Of a stretch of DNA of 64,000 nt, positions 18,110 through 29,692 are shown in pieces. This DNA comes from Natrarchaeobaculum sulfurireducens (lineage in GTDB: Archaea; Halobacteriota; Halobacteria; Halobacteriales; Natrialbaceae). The stretch is from positions 1,674,001 to 1,738,000 of the forward strand of contig NZ_CP024047.1 in assembly GCF_003430825.1 (NCBI RefSeq). Reading direction: 5' to 3'. Below the pieces are notes generated by a model. The model was not told the origin of the DNA, did no database searches, and saw only the letters and a program-made list of their open reading frames with translations. Numbering within the stretch: position 1 is the stretch's first letter; every line of letters begins with the position of its first letter. Made by a program: the position numbers and the translations under genes.

Positions 18110-18729
18110 GCGATGACACCGGAGACCCAGCTCGCGACGAGACTGGCGATCCCGACGACGGAGCGTGGCCGGTGGACCTGACAGGCGTCACCGAGTCGGT
18201 CGTCACGACCCTCGGCCCGAACGGCCGCTGGAACGCCGCTGCCCTCGGCCTCTTCGAGGGTGCGCCGATCACCGCGACGACCTGGGGGAACACTCGAACC
18301 CGACGGAACTTCCACCGCCAGGGGGGTGGCTACGTCCAGTTCGTCGATGATCCCGTCACGTTCGCCGAAGCTGCCTGCTCGATCGTCGAGTTCGACGAGC
18401 CCGTCCTCAAGGCCGCGGCCGCCTGGACGCGGGTGTCCGTCGAGCGGATCGATCAAGGAACCGACGAGGGAACCGAGTGGGAGCGGTGGGCGCTCGAGCC
18501 ACTCGAGTCGACCATCGAGCGTCGGACCGTTCCGACGATCGACCGCGGCTTCGGGGCCGTCATCGAGGCGACCGTCGCGGCCTCCCGGCTTGGCGTCGAC
18601 GGCTACGACCAGGACCGGCTTCGAACGCGCCTCGAATACTGCGCGTCGGTCGTCGACCGCGCGGGTGACGAGCGCGAGCGAGCGGCCCTCGAAGTCGTCC
18701 GGGAACACTCCCCCTGGAGACTCGAGTGA
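18106..18729 (+). CDS. DUF447 family protein (flavin-binding split-barrel type)
   Basis: A 207-residue protein of the DUF447 family: VTESVVTTLGPNGRWNAAAL, GAPITATTWGNTRTRRNFHR, GGGYVQFVDDPVTFAEAA and a helical C-terminus. The fold belongs to FMN-binding split barrels, and no enzymatic reaction has been assigned that I know of. It is translationally coupled to the CitG-like gene. From memory these two families also occur together in tetrahydromethanopterin-related clusters of methanogens and methylotrophs, which makes their coupling in an organism expected to lack that cofactor interesting. Confidence 0.8.
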   Translation: MSDDTGDPARDETGDPDDGAWPVDLTGVTESVVTTLGPNGRWNAAALGLFEGAPITATTWGNTRTRRNFHRQGGGYVQFVDDPVTFAEAACSIVEFDEPVLKAAAAWTRVSVERIDQGTDEGTEWERWALEPLESTIERRTVPTIDRGFGAVIEATVAASRLGVDGYDQDRLRTRLEYCASVVDRAGDERERAALEVVREHSPWRLE

Positions 18730-18741
18730 GTCGCGCGTCGG

Positions 18742-19743
18742 CTAGTCGCCGATTTTGGCCGCCGGGTCGGGAGCCCCACCGGACTCCTGGTGGTCTTCTT
18801 CGATCGGCTCCTCGTTCTCTGCTTTCTCTACGAGCTCGGCGAACCGATCGGATCGCTCCTCGACCCACGCCATCGTCTCGCTGTCCGGTGTGTGATCGCG
18901 CTGTTCGACGAGGAACGTCGTGATCACGACCGTTTTGACCCACGGCTTGACGATTCCGGTGTGGACGACCGCGACCATCCCACCGACCAGAAGCCACGAC
19001 AGGGCCTCGATCGTCGTCGGAAGGAAATCGAGGGCGACTGCAAGCGGGGCCAACACCATCGCCAGCACGAACGCAAGCGCGTACATCCCGAAGACGATCG
19101 CGATCGTCGATCCGAGGACCAGTTTCCAGGTCTTTCCGTAGAGAACGACGCCGTCCCGTGCCGACCGCCAGGTGTTCTCGGTATCGTCGACGAAGATGTA
19201 CGCGAGGATGGCATTGTCGAGATAGGACACGGCCATCGTGATCGACCGCTCGAGCAACGTGAACAAGACCTGAATATTTCGCGGGACCGGAACGGGGAGG
19301 AGTTGCTGAAACCGCGCAACCGATCGGCTCAGCTGTCTGAGAACAGCGTCGATCACTTCGTCGACGACCCACAGTCCGCTCGCCGAGAAGAAGTTTTCAC
19401 CGACCTGCTCGACGCCGTAGCGGATCTGGTTTTCAGGAACGGTGTCCGTCTCGACGGCAGTCGCGATGACGGCGATGTGACCGGCTTTCACCATGTAGAG
19501 GACGTATCGCTGTATCAGCCGCCACACGAACGCGAAGACGGCGAGTACAGCGAGCATAGCGACTGCGACGACAAGCAAACTCACCCCACCGCCAGCCCAG
19601 AGAAACCGATACACGAGCCACAGCGCGAGCCCGAAGTAGGCCACGCCGAGGAGTGCGAACAGGACACCGATACCGAACTGCAACAGGACGTACGGCCACG
19701 TCTTCTTGTAGACGCTGGTTGCCTTCCTGAAATGAAGTACCAT
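18742..19743 (-). CDS. Polytopic membrane protein, function unknown
   Basis: A 333-residue protein with hydrophobic segments PYVLLQFGIGVLFALLGVAY, LVVAVAMLAVLAVFAFVWRL, YALAFVLAMVLAPLAVALDF and IEALSWLLVGGMVAVVHTGI, and a long charged C-terminal tail (EERSDRFAELVEKAENEEPI). The N-terminus MVLHFRKATSVYKKTWP is positive. The central region (about residues 95-170) is soluble and helix-rich. I do not recognise a named family with certainty. It is convergent with the DUF447 gene and divergent from rps17e. Confidence 0.65.
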   Translation of the reverse strand: MVLHFRKATSVYKKTWPYVLLQFGIGVLFALLGVAYFGLALWLVYRFLWAGGGVSLLVVAVAMLAVLAVFAFVWRLIQRYVLYMVKAGHIAVIATAVETDTVPENQIRYGVEQVGENFFSASGLWVVDEVIDAVLRQLSRSVARFQQLLPVPVPRNIQVLFTLLERSITMAVSYLDNAILAYIFVDDTENTWRSARDGVVLYGKTWKLVLGSTIAIVFGMYALAFVLAMVLAPLAVALDFLPTTIEALSWLLVGGMVAVVHTGIVKPWVKTVVITTFLVEQRDHTPDSETMAWVEERSDRFAELVEKAENEEPIEEDHQESGGAPDPAAKIGD

Positions 19744-19969
19744 GCGATAGTTGGTTGCGTTTTCATAGTTAAACTCGAGGACAGCATCACCAGTGACACA
19801 CCGCGAACCTGGACCGAGATGGCTACGCCTTCGAATGGAGTCGACGAGCGGCCGTCGAGCGCTCGAGGCTCGTCCGGGACAGCTCGTTCGGTCGCCAGTC
19901 GACTCTCTTCGAACTCGGTCACCGACCGAAAGAGAAAGGGATTAAGAGCCTCTGGACGAACGATTGGAC

Positions 19970-20161
19970 ATGGCAATCAAACCGGCCTACGTCAAGAAGA
20001 CCGGGAACATCCTCCTGGAACAGTACCCGGACGCGTTCACGACCGACTTCGAACAGAACAAAGAGAGCGTCAACAAACTCACGAACGTCGAATCGAAAGG
20101 CGTCCGAAACCGGATCGCCGGCTACGTCACCCGCAAGAAGAGTTCGCAGGCCGCAGCGTAA
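19970..20161 (+). CDS. rps17e: 30S ribosomal protein S17e
   Basis: A 63-residue basic ribosomal protein unique to archaea and eukaryotes, part of the small subunit. The sequence MAIKPAYVKKTGNILLEQYP, FTTDFEQNKESVNKLTN, VESKGVRNRIAGYVTRKK is diagnostic. The ATG at 19970 removes two upstream in-frame residues. An AT-rich GATTAAGAG about 20 bases upstream could be the TATA element of a nearly leaderless transcript. The next plus-strand gene is asd, an association I recall from other haloarchaea. Confidence 0.95.
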   Translation: MAIKPAYVKKTGNILLEQYPDAFTTDFEQNKESVNKLTNVESKGVRNRIAGYVTRKKSSQAAA

Positions 20162-20377
20162 ATCGGCTGTTCTACTCGAGTTCGCTTCCCGTCAGCGAAC
20201 GCGCCGATAGCCACTCGAGACGTTCAAAGAACGATTACGACAGTGTTTGGCCCGAATCAGGATAATCGATCCAACGAGAGATGGGATCGAGCGATTGGAC
20301 ATACTGGCAAACAGTAGTCAGCGAAGAGAATTTGCCGGAGACACGGCGTCGTCTCACACGAGTTCTGTCCAACAGTG

Positions 20378-20635
20378 TCAGTGGTCGAAGCCCGGCTCCA
20401 TGAACGCCGCCATGAAGAGGGCGGTGACAGCGACGAGCAGCGCAAGCATGAATCCGACGAGGCCGGTCAGGATCGAGAGTTCGGTCCCAGCGACCGGCAG
20501 CGTCGACTCCTGATACCCCGTCCAGAGGAAGGCCACGCTGGCCAACAGGGAGATAACGCCGACACCTGCCGAGACGATGCTGAACGGCGATTTGAACAGG
20601 CCGATGTTGTCGGAACTCGTAGACGAGGCCGTCAT
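20378..20635 (-). CDS. Small two-helix membrane protein, function unknown
   Basis: An 85-residue protein with two hydrophobic helices, FSIVSAGVGVISLLASVAFL and LTGLVGFMLALLVAVTALFM, joined by a short polar loop. The start MTASSTSSDNIG at 20635 is preferred over a GTG-type start at 20644. It sits on the opposite strand between rps17e and asd. I do not recognise the family. Confidence 0.55.
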   Translation of the reverse strand: MTASSTSSDNIGLFKSPFSIVSAGVGVISLLASVAFLWTGYQESTLPVAGTELSILTGLVGFMLALLVAVTALFMAAFMEPGFDH

Positions 20636-20853
20636 TCGGACCACCCCTGGTCGTCGCCGACCGGTCGCTGAGCCGTTCCCATCGCGTGACGTTCGCGTTG
20701 CATTGGTCTCTAGATATCACCCCGGTTTCTTAATCCCTTCTATGCAGGCTCTTCAAGTACAGCGGCCACGTCGACGCCAAACGACCGGTGTAGAACCGAC
20801 CGGATCGACACAAATCCAAACGGTTTTGCGGGCACACGACCGAGTGGCGGAAA

Positions 20854-21888
20854 ATGGCAGTACGAGTTGGCGTACTCGGTGCGACCGGCGCCGTCGGACA
20901 GCGATTGATTCAGCTCCTCGAGCCCCACCCCGACTTCGAGATCGCGGCGCTAACCGCGAGCGAGTCGAGCGCCGGCAAGACGTATCGACAGGCGGCCAAA
21001 TGGCGCGTCGACAGCCCCATCCCCGCGGACGTCGCCGAGATGACCGTCACGGCGACCGATCCCGCGGAGGTCCCAAACGACGTCGACCTCCTCTTTTCGT
21101 CGCTCCCCTCGAGTATCGGTTCCGAGGTCGAACCCGACTTCTGTGAGGCGGGCTACGTCGTCTCCTCGAACTCCTCGAACGCCCGGATGGCGGAGGACGT
21201 TCCCCTCGTCATCCCCGAGGTCAACGCCGACCACATAGACTTGCTCGAGGTCCAGCGCGACGAGCGCGGCTGGGACGGCGCTCTCGTGAAAAACCCCAAC
21301 TGCTCGACGATCACCTTCGTCCCGACGCTCGCCGCGCTCGAGGAGTTCGGCCTCCAGCGAGTCCACGTCGCCACCCTGCAGGCCGTCTCCGGTGCTGGCT
21401 ACGACGGCGTCAGTTCGATGGAGATCATCGACAACGCCATCCCCTACATCGGCAGCGAAGAGGACAAACTCGAGACCGAATCGAAGAAACTGCTGGGTAC
21501 GTTCGAGGGTGCAGCACTCGACCTCCACGACGTCGAGGTCGGTGCGTCCTGTAACCGCATCCCGACGATCGACGGCCACCTCGAGAACGTCTTCGTCGAG
21601 ACCGAATCCGACGTGAGCCCCGAGGAAGCCGCCGAGGCTATGCGCGAGTACCCCGGCCTCGACCTGCCCTCGTCGCCGGGCCAACTCATCGAAGTCTTCG
21701 AGGAACCAGACCGACCACAGCCACGACTCGACCGCACCCTCGGCGATGGAATGAAGATCTCCGCCGGCGGTATCCGCGAATCGACGTTCGGCCTCCAGTA
21801 CAACTGCCTCGCCCACAACACGATGCGTGGCGCAGCCGGCGCGAGCGTCCTCAACGGCGAACTGCTGCTCGAGAAGGGCTACCTCTAG
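20854..21888 (+). CDS. asd: Aspartate-semialdehyde dehydrogenase
   Basis: A 344-residue enzyme that reduces aspartyl phosphate to aspartate semialdehyde with NADPH, the branch point to lysine, threonine, methionine and isoleucine. Visible are the NADP loop GVLGATGAVGQRL (6-18), SSNSSNARM (104-112) for phosphate binding, and the nucleophile Cys150 in VKNPNCSTITF. The acid-base His lies in IPTIDGHLENVFVE. This is the archaeal/fungal-type Asd. Full length, starting MAVRVGVLG. Confidence 0.95.
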   Translation: MAVRVGVLGATGAVGQRLIQLLEPHPDFEIAALTASESSAGKTYRQAAKWRVDSPIPADVAEMTVTATDPAEVPNDVDLLFSSLPSSIGSEVEPDFCEAGYVVSSNSSNARMAEDVPLVIPEVNADHIDLLEVQRDERGWDGALVKNPNCSTITFVPTLAALEEFGLQRVHVATLQAVSGAGYDGVSSMEIIDNAIPYIGSEEDKLETESKKLLGTFEGAALDLHDVEVGASCNRIPTIDGHLENVFVETESDVSPEEAAEAMREYPGLDLPSSPGQLIEVFEEPDRPQPRLDRTLGDGMKISAGGIRESTFGLQYNCLAHNTMRGAAGASVLNGELLLEKGYL

Positions 21889-22055
21889 AGCCCACTCGTT
21901 ATTTTCGACGCCACTGGCGAGAACGATAGCACCGGCTGGCCAAACACACAGACCAGCACACCTGTTCGTCTATACCGGTGTCGCCGGTGATCGAGAGCGA
22001 GTTACCCACGCAATTTGGCGGTGCGTACTAACGCACTGGCTTCGTACGACCGACC

Positions 22056-22487
22056 GTGTTACCCGTCATCTCCGACCCCGAATCGCTGCGTTCGCCGGCG
22101 TCGACGTCACCGGCGACCGACGACGCGGCCTCGCTGCTGTCGGACCCGCGGTATCGAACGATCCTCGAGCACCTCCAGACAACGGCCACGCCGACGTCAG
22201 TCGTCGACCTCGCTGACCACCTCGTGCTCGAGGAGACGGGCGACGAGCGAGCCCGTATCGCCGAGCTCGGGGATGCGCTGCTCGGAACCCGTCGGTGTCT
22301 CCGGCTCTCGCTTCGACACGCCCACCTGCCGGCGCTCGCCGACGCCGGCCTCGCCACCTTCGATCCCGCGACGAACCTCGTCTCGCTGGCCGACCCGGGA
22401 GCCGACCTCCTCGCTCGAGGGAAATCGGGCGACGAGCGCGAGATGACAGTTGCTCGGACTGACGGCGGCGAGTCATCCACGCGATAA
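22056..22487 (+). CDS. DUF7344-type winged-helix protein
   Basis: A 143-residue haloarchaeal protein with a winged-helix-like core: LSDPRYRTILEHLQTTATPT, VVDLADHLVLE, RLSLRHAHLPALADAGLATF, DPATNLVSLADPGADLL. This is the pattern of the DUF7344 domain, seen in many predicted haloarchaeal transcription regulators. The N-terminal 25 residues are low-complexity. The start at 22056 is a codon translated as the first residue of MLPVISDPESL; a later start is possible. Target genes are unknown. Confidence 0.65.
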   Translation: MLPVISDPESLRSPASTSPATDDAASLLSDPRYRTILEHLQTTATPTSVVDLADHLVLEETGDERARIAELGDALLGTRRCLRLSLRHAHLPALADAGLATFDPATNLVSLADPGADLLARGKSGDEREMTVARTDGGESSTR

Positions 22488-22576
22488 CGTCACCAGACGG
22501 AAGATAACTCGAGTTGGTTCGTCACTCGCCAGCATCTCGGCTCTCACTGGTCGCCTACCGTTCTTTTGACGTCACC

Positions 22577-22999
22577 TCACTTGGGGAGTGTAACGACGGG
22601 TACCTTCGCCTCCCTGACCAGCCGGCGAGCCACGTCGCCGGTCAGCAACTCAGCGATCCGGTTCCCCTTCCGGGGGTTGAACACGACCGCATCTGCCTCA
22701 CGCTCTTCGGCAGCCTCGAAGATCGTCTCGACGACGTCGGTGCCGTACAACGTCGCCGTCTCCACGGTTGCAGGCGAGTCCGCGAGTGCCTCGCGGGCGC
22801 GCTCGTAGATCTCCTCGGCGTACTCCTTGCGCCGCTCCAGGGGAGCTTTGTCGATCGCACCGCCACCCTTCTCGATCACGTTGACAAGGACGACGGTGCT
22901 CGAGGACTCGACATACGCTGCAAGCGCCGTTGCGGTTCGCTCGGCGTCGTCCGGGTCGGCGAGCGGAACGATCACCGTGTCGTCGAACGTAAGCGTCAT
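22577..22999 (-). CDS. Universal stress protein family
   Basis: A 140-residue UspA-fold protein: FDDTVIVPLADPDDAERTAT at the N-terminus, VVLVNVIEKGGGAIDKAPLE, ETIFEAAEEREADAVVFNPR and a C-terminal strand VREAKVPVVTLPK. The ATP-binding G-x2-G-x9-G(S/T) motif of nucleotide-binding Usps is not clearly present; only RKGNRIAELLTGDVAR is in that position. It is a single-domain protein and probably a non-ATP-binding Usp. No operon partners. Confidence 0.8.
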   Translation of the reverse strand: MTLTFDDTVIVPLADPDDAERTATALAAYVESSSTVVLVNVIEKGGGAIDKAPLERRKEYAEEIYERAREALADSPATVETATLYGTDVVETIFEAAEEREADAVVFNPRKGNRIAELLTGDVARRLVREAKVPVVTLPK

Positions 23000-23165
23000 C
23001 GACGTCCCCCGGTTCGCGTCGTCAATCCGTCGGTCGATACGACAGCACAGCTGCGAGCGTCGACGCCTGGGTGCTGGTTCATACGCACCATTGGAGATAG
23101 ACCGTCAAAAAAGTACACACGGGCGCGGCGATTACCGACTCGGTAGCCTCCGATCCAGCCTCGAG

Positions 23166-24176
23166 TCAGGGAACGACCTGATTCTCTAAAGCCGCGGCTG
23201 GCCCCTTTTCGTCCACTCGCCGGACGTTTGCGGCGACGATGTCGGCCAGTCGATCGTAGTACTTCGGCGTGTGTCCTGCGTTGTGTGGGGTGATCTGAAC
23301 GTTCCCGAGGTTCCACAGTGGGTGGTCTTCCGGGAGCGGTTCCGGATCAGTCACGTCGAGCGATGCGCCGCGAATCTGGCCCGAGCGCAATGCTGTGAGC
23401 AGCGCATCCGTGTCGACGACCGGACCGCGCGCGACGTTCACGATCACCGACTCCGGGCTAAGAGTCGTTAGCGCTGCACTGTCGACGAGCCCGCGTGTCG
23501 TCTCGGTGAGCGGACAGGCCAACACGAGATAGTCGGTCCGAGCGAGGGCACCGTGGAACGAATCGCGGTCGAAGCCGACCACGTCGTCCGTGGGCCCACC
23601 TTTTTCCGGAGAGTATCGAACGCCAACCGTTTCGACGCCGAACGGCTCGAGACGGTCTGCGACCGCCGTCCCGATCGCGCCCAGTCCGACGATCGTAACC
23701 GTCGATCCCTGCAGTTCGTGGGCCTTGTAGTGTCGCCACTCTCGACGGCGCTGTCTGCGGGCAGCGACGTGAAACCGCCGCGTGAAGTGCAGGATCGACC
23801 CAAGGACGTGCTCGCCCATGTTCGGCCCGTGAACCCCGGAAGCGTTCGTCACAGTGACACCACGGTCAGAGAGCGCGTCCATCGGCAAATGGTCGGTCCC
23901 AGCATACGCGCAGGCGAACACCTCGAGGTTCTCTGCAGCCTCGAGAAGGTCGTCCTCGAACGTCATCCCCGTGACGTACCGCGAGGTGCGGATCGCGTCT
24001 CGCTCTTCGGCCGGCGTCCGTGCGAGTTCGACCGTGTGGTCCGGCAGTCGGTCACGAATCGCCTCGACGTACCGTTCGACCGGCACGCCGTGGGTTCCCC
24101 GCCGCAGAACGAGGACGTTCGTCGAATCGGTTCCCGTCGGCTCACGTCCGGAATCGTCACCATCGTGTTCCGTCAT
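23166..24176 (-). CDS. D-2-hydroxyacid dehydrogenase family protein
   Basis: A 336-residue NAD-dependent dehydrogenase of the SerA/formate dehydrogenase-like family. Signature blocks are the Rossmann loop VTIVGLGAIGTAVADRLEPF, LVLACPLTETTRGLVDSAAL, VIVNVARGPVVDTDALLTAL and the catalytic region PLPEDHPLWNLGNVQITPHN with the acid-base His in ITPHNAGH. The ATG at 24176 (MTEHDGDDSGREP) gives an acidic leader; a longer frame to 24218 is less likely. The substrate is unassigned; glyoxylate, hydroxypyruvate or another 2-oxoacid are possible. Confidence 0.88.
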   Translation of the reverse strand: MTEHDGDDSGREPTGTDSTNVLVLRRGTHGVPVERYVEAIRDRLPDHTVELARTPAEERDAIRTSRYVTGMTFEDDLLEAAENLEVFACAYAGTDHLPMDALSDRGVTVTNASGVHGPNMGEHVLGSILHFTRRFHVAARRQRRREWRHYKAHELQGSTVTIVGLGAIGTAVADRLEPFGVETVGVRYSPEKGGPTDDVVGFDRDSFHGALARTDYLVLACPLTETTRGLVDSAALTTLSPESVIVNVARGPVVDTDALLTALRSGQIRGASLDVTDPEPLPEDHPLWNLGNVQITPHNAGHTPKYYDRLADIVAANVRRVDEKGPAAALENQVVP

Positions 24177-24295
24177 GTACGGGTGCTTGACCGACGTGAT
24201 TAAAAACGTTCGTCTCACGGTTACCAGCCCGTTGCCATCGATTCCAGGCCCGAAATGCAGGCAGTTTAATACGGGCCGCTGAGTCCACAGAGAAT

Positions 24296-25687
24296 ATGGA
24301 ACGCGTAGACGTCGCGATCGTCGGTGGTGGTCCCGCGGGTACGTCCGCGGCGGAACGGGCCGCTTCCCATGGCGCCGAGACGGTCCTGTTCGAGCAGGGT
24401 GTCCCCCGGGAGGACCGCGACGCGCTCGGGCCGGACTCGACCGACGCAGCCGGCATACTCGATTACTGGATCGACATTATGGATTTCGACTACCGAGAGA
24501 TTCCCGACGGCGTGATCCATCGGGAACTTGAGGCCACCGAATTCATCGGCCCGTCGTCAGCCCTCGAGTTGACGACGACGGGGATCGACGCGAGCTACCC
24601 CAAGTTCGGCTACACCTTTCACCGAACGCGAATGGACGACTGGCTCCACGAACGCGCGACCGACGCCGGAGCCGAGATCCGCATCGGAACGAGCGTCACC
24701 GACCTCGAGACAAACCTTCGAGCCTCGAGTCCAAAAGGACCAACCCACACGCTCACTCTCTCGAGCGGCGACCAGCTCGAAGCCCAGTACGTCGTCCTCG
24801 CTGACGGTCCACAACGTCGGGTGACGATCGACGCACTCGATCAGTTCACCCCACCCGGACGAAGCATCTCGAATCACCTCTCGCCACCCGAAGCCAACCA
24901 CATCGCCTACCAGGAGTACCGCGAGTTCCCTCCGGAGCTGTTCGAGGAGTTCGACGACCGGCTTAAATTCTGGTGGGGATATATCCCCGGCGAGACCGCC
25001 TACCCCTGGGTATTCCCTAACGACGGCACCGTCGCCCGTGTCGGGCTCACGATGCCGATTGGCATGCGGCTCGAGGATGTCGACAATCCAAGTTCATACG
25101 TGCTCTTAGAACCCGACGACGAAACACTCCCATCGGGCTCCGAGTACATCACCCGTCTGCTCGAACGTGAATACGGTGACGAGTACGACGTCGAAACGGA
25201 CATTCCGATCGCCGAAGACCGCGGCAAATCGAAGGGGACGGAAACGTACCCGATCTCGTCGACTCGACCGATCGACTCTCCCGTTGGTGCAAACATCGCC
25301 GTCGCCGGCGGTGCGATGGGAGCCACTTCCGCGTTCCACGAGGGCGGCTACCACGTCGCCGTCCGAACCGGAAAGATCGCTGGACGACTCGCTGCGACCG
25401 ACTCGCTCGAGCACTACAACGAACTCTGGAAGCGAGCGATCGGCGACGAAATCTTGCGCAACGTCGCCTTCGCCGACATCGTCGAGGACTACGAACCCGA
25501 CGACTGGGACCGGGCGTTCGACGTCGTTACCGACATGCAAGCTGACGGCGCCGACGACGTCTTGCTCTCGAAGCGGTACTCTGCAGGACTCGACGCGATG
25601 AAGATTCTGGCGGGCTACAAGAAGCGAAAGTACCGTTATCGCAACGGCAACTACGTCCAGTTTGTCGAAGACCAGTATCTCTACTGA
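24296..25687 (+). CDS. Geranylgeranyl reductase family FAD-dependent oxidoreductase
   Basis: A 463-residue flavoprotein. The N-terminus carries the FAD dinucleotide loop VDVAIVGGGPAGTSAAERAA, and later GRR-family blocks include KFGYTFHRTRMDDWLHERAT, VVLADGPQRRVTIDAL, WWGYIPGETAYPWVFP, VARVGLTMPIG and the second FAD site VAGGAMGATSAFHEGGYHVA. Relatives saturate the isoprenoid chains of archaeal lipids or act on menaquinone and carotenoid side chains. The gene is divergent from the hydroxyacid dehydrogenase with about 120 bases between starts. The substrate is not certain. Confidence 0.85.
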   Translation: MERVDVAIVGGGPAGTSAAERAASHGAETVLFEQGVPREDRDALGPDSTDAAGILDYWIDIMDFDYREIPDGVIHRELEATEFIGPSSALELTTTGIDASYPKFGYTFHRTRMDDWLHERATDAGAEIRIGTSVTDLETNLRASSPKGPTHTLTLSSGDQLEAQYVVLADGPQRRVTIDALDQFTPPGRSISNHLSPPEANHIAYQEYREFPPELFEEFDDRLKFWWGYIPGETAYPWVFPNDGTVARVGLTMPIGMRLEDVDNPSSYVLLEPDDETLPSGSEYITRLLEREYGDEYDVETDIPIAEDRGKSKGTETYPISSTRPIDSPVGANIAVAGGAMGATSAFHEGGYHVAVRTGKIAGRLAATDSLEHYNELWKRAIGDEILRNVAFADIVEDYEPDDWDRAFDVVTDMQADGADDVLLSKRYSAGLDAMKILAGYKKRKYRYRNGNYVQFVEDQYLY

Positions 25688-25989
25688 TCTCGGCTTTCGA
25701 CCAGTGCACTACGCTGGCTCCTCCATTCCGCTCCGATAGCGTATTGATCTGTCTTTATTCGAGGTGTAATCCGCTACGTCCCCCCGGGCGATGACCGCCG
25801 ACGAGTCATACCGCACCGTCCCGTTCGGATGCGATCTCCCAACCAAACCGTCCCCGGCAACTTCAGCGAGCCGAGACATGTCCGGAGCGGCCTAGCTCGG
25901 GGAAAACGTGATGAAAACGGCTCCGTTACCCTTGGCAAGTATACTTTGAAATGTATTACTCGGCTTCCCCTCCCTCGAGCGTCAGTCGA
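25688..25989. other. Intergenic region without a gene
   Basis: About 300 bases after the geranylgeranyl-reductase-like gene. Short frames are open on the plus strand (from 25829) but the predicted peptide has no recognisable character. I see no tRNA or strong hairpin here. Confidence 0.35.
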
Positions 25990-26260
25990 TCGTAGCCAGA
26001 CTGAAACCGTTAAACGGCTCCCACTCGTATGTTAATTGCGTGCCTCTAGTCCCCGTCCGAGTATACCCATTCGGGTGCGATGACGGAACGGCGAACCCGG
26101 GCACGCCACACTACTGAACTGGGGACCGCTTCTGTGTCCCCCACCCGGCACGAGGGTTAGCCAGCTGACACGGCATGCCGCCACGGGATGAGGCTGGACG
26201 TTAGTGTTCCGGGTGACACATCCAACTGCTTGATACTGGATAGACTCATCAGGCCGTCTT
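25990..26260 (-). mobile_element. Relic of an IS200/IS605 (tnpB-type) element with possible omega-RNA end
   Basis: The minus strand reads a short frame (26258 to stop at 26157) ending in DVSPGTLTSSLIPWRHAVSA, which I believe resembles the extreme C-terminus of some haloarchaeal TnpB proteins. It is followed by about 150 bases of structured GC-rich sequence with stems such as GGGGAC/GTCCCC and ACCC-GAAT-GGGT, and ends in a palindrome CCGTTAAACGG (26007-26017). Haloarchaeal tnpB elements end with a non-coding RNA that overlaps the 3' end of tnpB. The rest of tnpB is absent. This is recognition from memory and has not been verified; a different structured RNA is possible. Confidence 0.4.
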
Positions 26261-26481
26261 ATCGGTGACGCGTGATTTCGACCGTCCGTGAACAGTCGGC
26301 ACCAGCTCGCTATTACTGAAATGTATCTCGAACAAGATTATATTTTGTGAACATAGCTGTCGGCGAGCCGCCAGTAGCCGTTTGTGTGACAGCGACCAGT
26401 ACCAAGCGGCGCTGGCGCTGGCGCTGGCGGGGAACGCACGAAAGTTCGACACCGTACGCTATCCAGTTCACAAATACGGAT

Positions 26482-26509
26482 AGCCCCCAGAGCTGCTGCT
26501 CTGGAGGCT
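26482..26509 (-). terminator. rRNA operon terminator hairpin
   Basis: A 12-bp stem with only one G-U pair: arms AGCCTCCAGAGC and GCTCTGGGGGCT (minus-strand reading), loop AGCA. It lies 15 bases past the 3' end of 5S rRNA, exactly where transcription of the operon should end. Confidence 0.75.
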
Positions 26510-26524
26510 TAATCCTATATGAGT

Positions 26525-26647
26525 AGTCGGCGGCGAATCCACGTTCCCAGAGGGTCTCCCACTCCAGTACTTGCCGATACGCGGGCGAGCTTATCTTCCG
26601 TGTTCGGGATGGGTACGGGAGGTCCCTCGCCGCTCTGGCCGCCGTAA
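26525..26647 (-). rRNA. rrf: 5S ribosomal RNA
   Basis: The minus strand begins TTACGGCGGCC and contains the conserved CCCGTACCCATCCCGAACAC, GGAAGATAAGC and AGTACTGGAGTG blocks, ending CGCCGCCGAC, which pairs with the 5' end. About 123 nt, normal for haloarchaea. Ends are accurate to a few bases. It follows 23S in the operon. No tRNA-Cys follows it, unlike in several other haloarchaeal rRNA operons. Confidence 0.92.
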
Positions 26648-26706
26648 CGCCGATCGACGGAGTCGAACCGTCACAAGACCATCATCGGTCGTATGTCATG
26701 TCTAAT

Positions 26707-26728
26707 ACCGTGTGTACGTGTAGTCCAG
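26707..26728 (-). other. 23S processing stem, downstream arm
   Basis: A 22-base arm that is the exact reverse complement of 29786-29807 on the other side of 23S rRNA; the pairing continues after small bulges with GGACCCG-type sequence. This is the bulge-helix-bulge substrate from which the archaeal splicing endonuclease releases pre-23S rRNA. Confidence 0.85.
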
Positions 26729-26774
26729 TTTGCGTCTGGACCCGTTCTCGGGTCCGATCCAAATGCGTTGTAGT

Positions 26775-29692
<2,918 letters not shown>

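Noticed and set aside
26041-26260. Candidate 7S (SRP) RNA, RNase P RNA or tRNA-Cys
   Set aside because: I checked both strands for the SRP helix 8 core (GGAAG/AGCAGCC type), the RNase P GAGGAAAGTCC block and a cloverleaf; none is present. The tnpB-relic reading fits better.
26249-26452. 67-residue minus-strand frame after 5S
   Set aside because: The sequence (Ala/Ser repeats from a GGCGCT triplet run, then Cys/Asn-rich) is unlike haloarchaeal proteins, and it lies in the terminator region.
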